A stretch of DNA of 64,000 bases, taken from Achatina immaculata. Lineage: Eukaryota; Mollusca; Gastropoda; Stylommatophora; Achatinidae. The stretch is from NCBI GenBank assembly GCA_009760885.1, contig CM019696.1, positions 43,012,221-43,076,220 of the forward strand. The letters are read 5' to 3'. The position numbers and the translations under genes were made by a program. Each line of letters begins with the position of its first letter. Positions within the stretch are counted from its first letter, which is position 1. The notes beneath the pieces were generated by a model. It was not told the origin of the DNA, ran no database searches, and saw nothing but the letters and a program-made list of their open reading frames with translations. Of the stretch, positions 62,706-64,000 are shown in pieces.

Positions 62706-63029
62706 ACTTATTACTCGCCTTCTTGTATTCATCTTTCATATGATGGATCTAGAGAATGTTGTAGCCGTGTGATGGCCCTGCTAGCTATGAAACGAGACGA
62801 CGAAAGACTAGACAATGTCATCACTTTGTGTGGCCGAGAAAAGCTTGGCAATCAAGCGCTGAAAGTTATCCGGGGCTGGAAGAAGGCTTCAAAGTGTGGC
62901 CTAGACTGCTTCAAGCGCTTCTAATGAGCTGGTGCAGGGATCAAAGTCTTCATCGAAATGTCAGACGCCGACATGAGATGTCTGGACGGAAACGATGAGA
63001 AGTGCTCAAAGTATGAGCACAAGAAATAA
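62706..63029 (+). CDS. Orphan non-repetitive reading frame, possible terminal exon of a host gene
   Basis: One frame is open from 62706 to a double stop TAA-TGA at 62922-62927, and then again to TAA at 63027-63029. An ATG at 62772 would give 50 residues (MALLAMKRDDERLDNVITLC then GREKLGNQALKVIRGWKK). The piece has several cysteines (CCSR, TLCG, SKCGLDCF), is rich in Lys/Arg, and is much less AT-rich than its surroundings. The part after the double stop is also protein-like (AGIKVFIEMSDADMRCLDG). TCTAG at 62748-62752 could be a splice acceptor, and AATAAA lies at 63025-63030. I recognise no family. It may be a last exon, a pseudogene, or chance. Confidence 0.35.
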
Positions 63030-63215
63030 AAAAAATACGATCTCCGCTAGACTTGTTGGACATACCCATATATTACATGGACGGACTCATTTATTACGTA
63101 GACTGACTATTTATTACATTGACTGAAACTCGTTAGAAACATTCAGAGTTCGGACGATGTCTGAGAAGCATAATTTACATATCTGTAATTTATGAAACAA
63201 TACTGCGTGATATGG
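63030..63215. other. Short spacer
   Basis: Contains a loose repeat of TATTACATGGAC/TATTACGTAGAC/TATTACATTGAC. No gene. Confidence 0.5.
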
Positions 63216-63898
63216 AGAGTTCCCACATATAACTACATTAACATGTGTAAGAGTAAGATATGGATAGTTCCCACATTTAACCACATTAACAGGAGTAAGA
63301 GTAAGACATGGGTAGTTCCCACATTTAACCACATTAACAGGAGTAAGAGTAAGACATGGAGAGTTCCCACATTTAACCACATTAACAGGAGTAAGAGTAA
63401 GACATGGAGAGTTCCCACATTTAACCACATTAACAGGAGTAAGAGTAAGACATGGATAGTTCCCACATTTAACCACATTAACAGGAGTAAGAGTAAGACA
63501 TGGAGAGTTCCCACATTTAACCACATTAACAGGAGTAAGAGTAAGACATGGAGAGTTCCCACATTTAACCACATTAACAGGAGTAAGAGTAAGACATGGA
63601 GAGTTCCCACATTTAACCACATTAACAGGAGTAAGAGTAAGACATGGAGAGTTCCCACATTTAACCACATTAACAGGAGTAAGAGTAAGACATGGATAGT
63701 TCCCACATTTAACCACATTAACAGGAGTAAGAGTAAGACATGGAGAGTTCCCACATTTAACCACATTAACAGGAGTAAGAGTAAGACATGGATAGTTCCC
63801 ACATATAACCACATTAACAGATGTATGAGTAGGGTATAGAGAGTTCCCACATATAACCACATTAAAAAAAGTTAGAGTAGAATATGGAGAGTTCTCAT
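63216..63898. repeat. 48-bp tandem array, about 13 copies
   Basis: Unit ACATGGAGAGTTCCCACATT plus TAACCACATTAACAGGAGTAAGAGTAAG, 48 bp or 16 codons. The unit lacks stops in one plus frame (SKTWRVPTFNHINR) and two minus frames (NSPCLTLTPVNVVKCG; LHVLLLLLLMWLNVGT), giving frames of 209-282 codons. GAGAG and ATAG variants alternate irregularly. Confidence 0.95.
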
Positions 63899-64000
63899 AT
63901 ATCATCATCATCATCATCATCAGGTGCCGTGCCGACTGGCGTTGGCTATTATGCTTCTCCACAGTACACGATCCTTCATGCAGGCCATCAGCTCAGTTGG
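63899..64000 (-). mobile_element. RTE-type LINE 3' end, running off the window
   Basis: A (CAT)n tail at 63899-63921 is followed by CAGGTGCCGTGCCGACTGGC, the same 3' end as the nested element at 11086-11429. On the minus strand it encodes the terminal SRHGT and stop. The rest of the element lies beyond position 64000. Confidence 0.9.

Noticed and set aside
63114..63962. A 282-codon open frame on the minus strand (and a 215-codon frame on the plus strand) over the same DNA
   Set aside because: Both follow from a stop-free 48-bp unit repeated about 13 times. Three frames are open at once and the residues repeat every 16, with no unique domain.

Overview
The window looks like nuclear DNA of an invertebrate animal. 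It is AT-rich and holds no bacterial-style operons. It carries animal mobile elements: RTE-type and CR1/Jockey-type LINEs, a mariner, Penelope-like ends, and a coiled-coil/SGNH-esterase ORF like the ORF1 of some LINEs. A mollusc, perhaps a gastropod, is my guess from the repeat style; nothing in the sequence proves it. I found no intact, recognisable host gene. The best candidate for host coding sequence is a short cysteine- and lysine-rich reading frame at about 62,706-63,029.

Two things dominate. First, there are more than 30 different tandem arrays, with units from about 21 to 72 bp, and together they fill roughly half of the window. The largest are a 34-bp array (27,255-29,755), a 30-bp array (52,130-54,320), a 51-bp array (32,755-38,185, interrupted), a 35/51-bp array (48,345-49,355) and a 34-bp array (49,670-50,575). 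Most long open frames here are by-products of these arrays: a unit divisible by three with no stop stays open for hundreds of codons. Second, there are broken transposons, many sitting inside the arrays, several with target-site duplications (TSDs) readable by eye.

Layout. 1-5 kb: small arrays, a 5'-inverted LINE insertion (1,592-2,428) and a Penelope-like end (4,030-4,215). 5.3-10.3 kb: dispersed repeat R, a CR1/Jockey-like LINE on the minus strand, then repeat family A. 10.3-17 kb: an RTE-like LINE (minus) containing two nested LINE fragments, followed by the coiled-coil + SGNH pseudogene (minus), whose middle is a 29/30-bp coding minisatellite. 16.5-20.1 kb: a 1,771-bp tandem duplication. 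20-23 kb: small arrays. 23.3-27.2 kb: a tandem duplication of about 1,985 bp containing a CA-rich array and an RTE fragment. 27.2-33.5 kb: large arrays. 33.5-38.2 kb: repeat R, embedded in the 51-bp array and duplicated at 2,185-bp spacing. 38.8-41.7 kb: arrays. 41.8-45.4 kb: a second RTE copy and a mariner, both inserted in one 33-bp array. 45.6-48.0 kb: family A duplicated at 1,196-bp spacing. 48.3-54.3 kb: arrays. 54.5-57.8 kb: a second CR1-like copy and a second SGNH copy (plus). 58-61.7 kb: arrays interrupted by a third RTE family copy. 62.7-63.0 kb: the orphan reading frame. 63.2-64 kb: a 48-bp array and the 3' end of a LINE that runs off the window.

The history can partly be ordered. 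Arrays were present before several LINE and mariner insertions. LINEs then nested in LINEs. The kilobase-scale tandem duplications are the youngest events, because their copies look almost identical. All repeat-unit lengths and copy numbers were counted by eye and are approximate.
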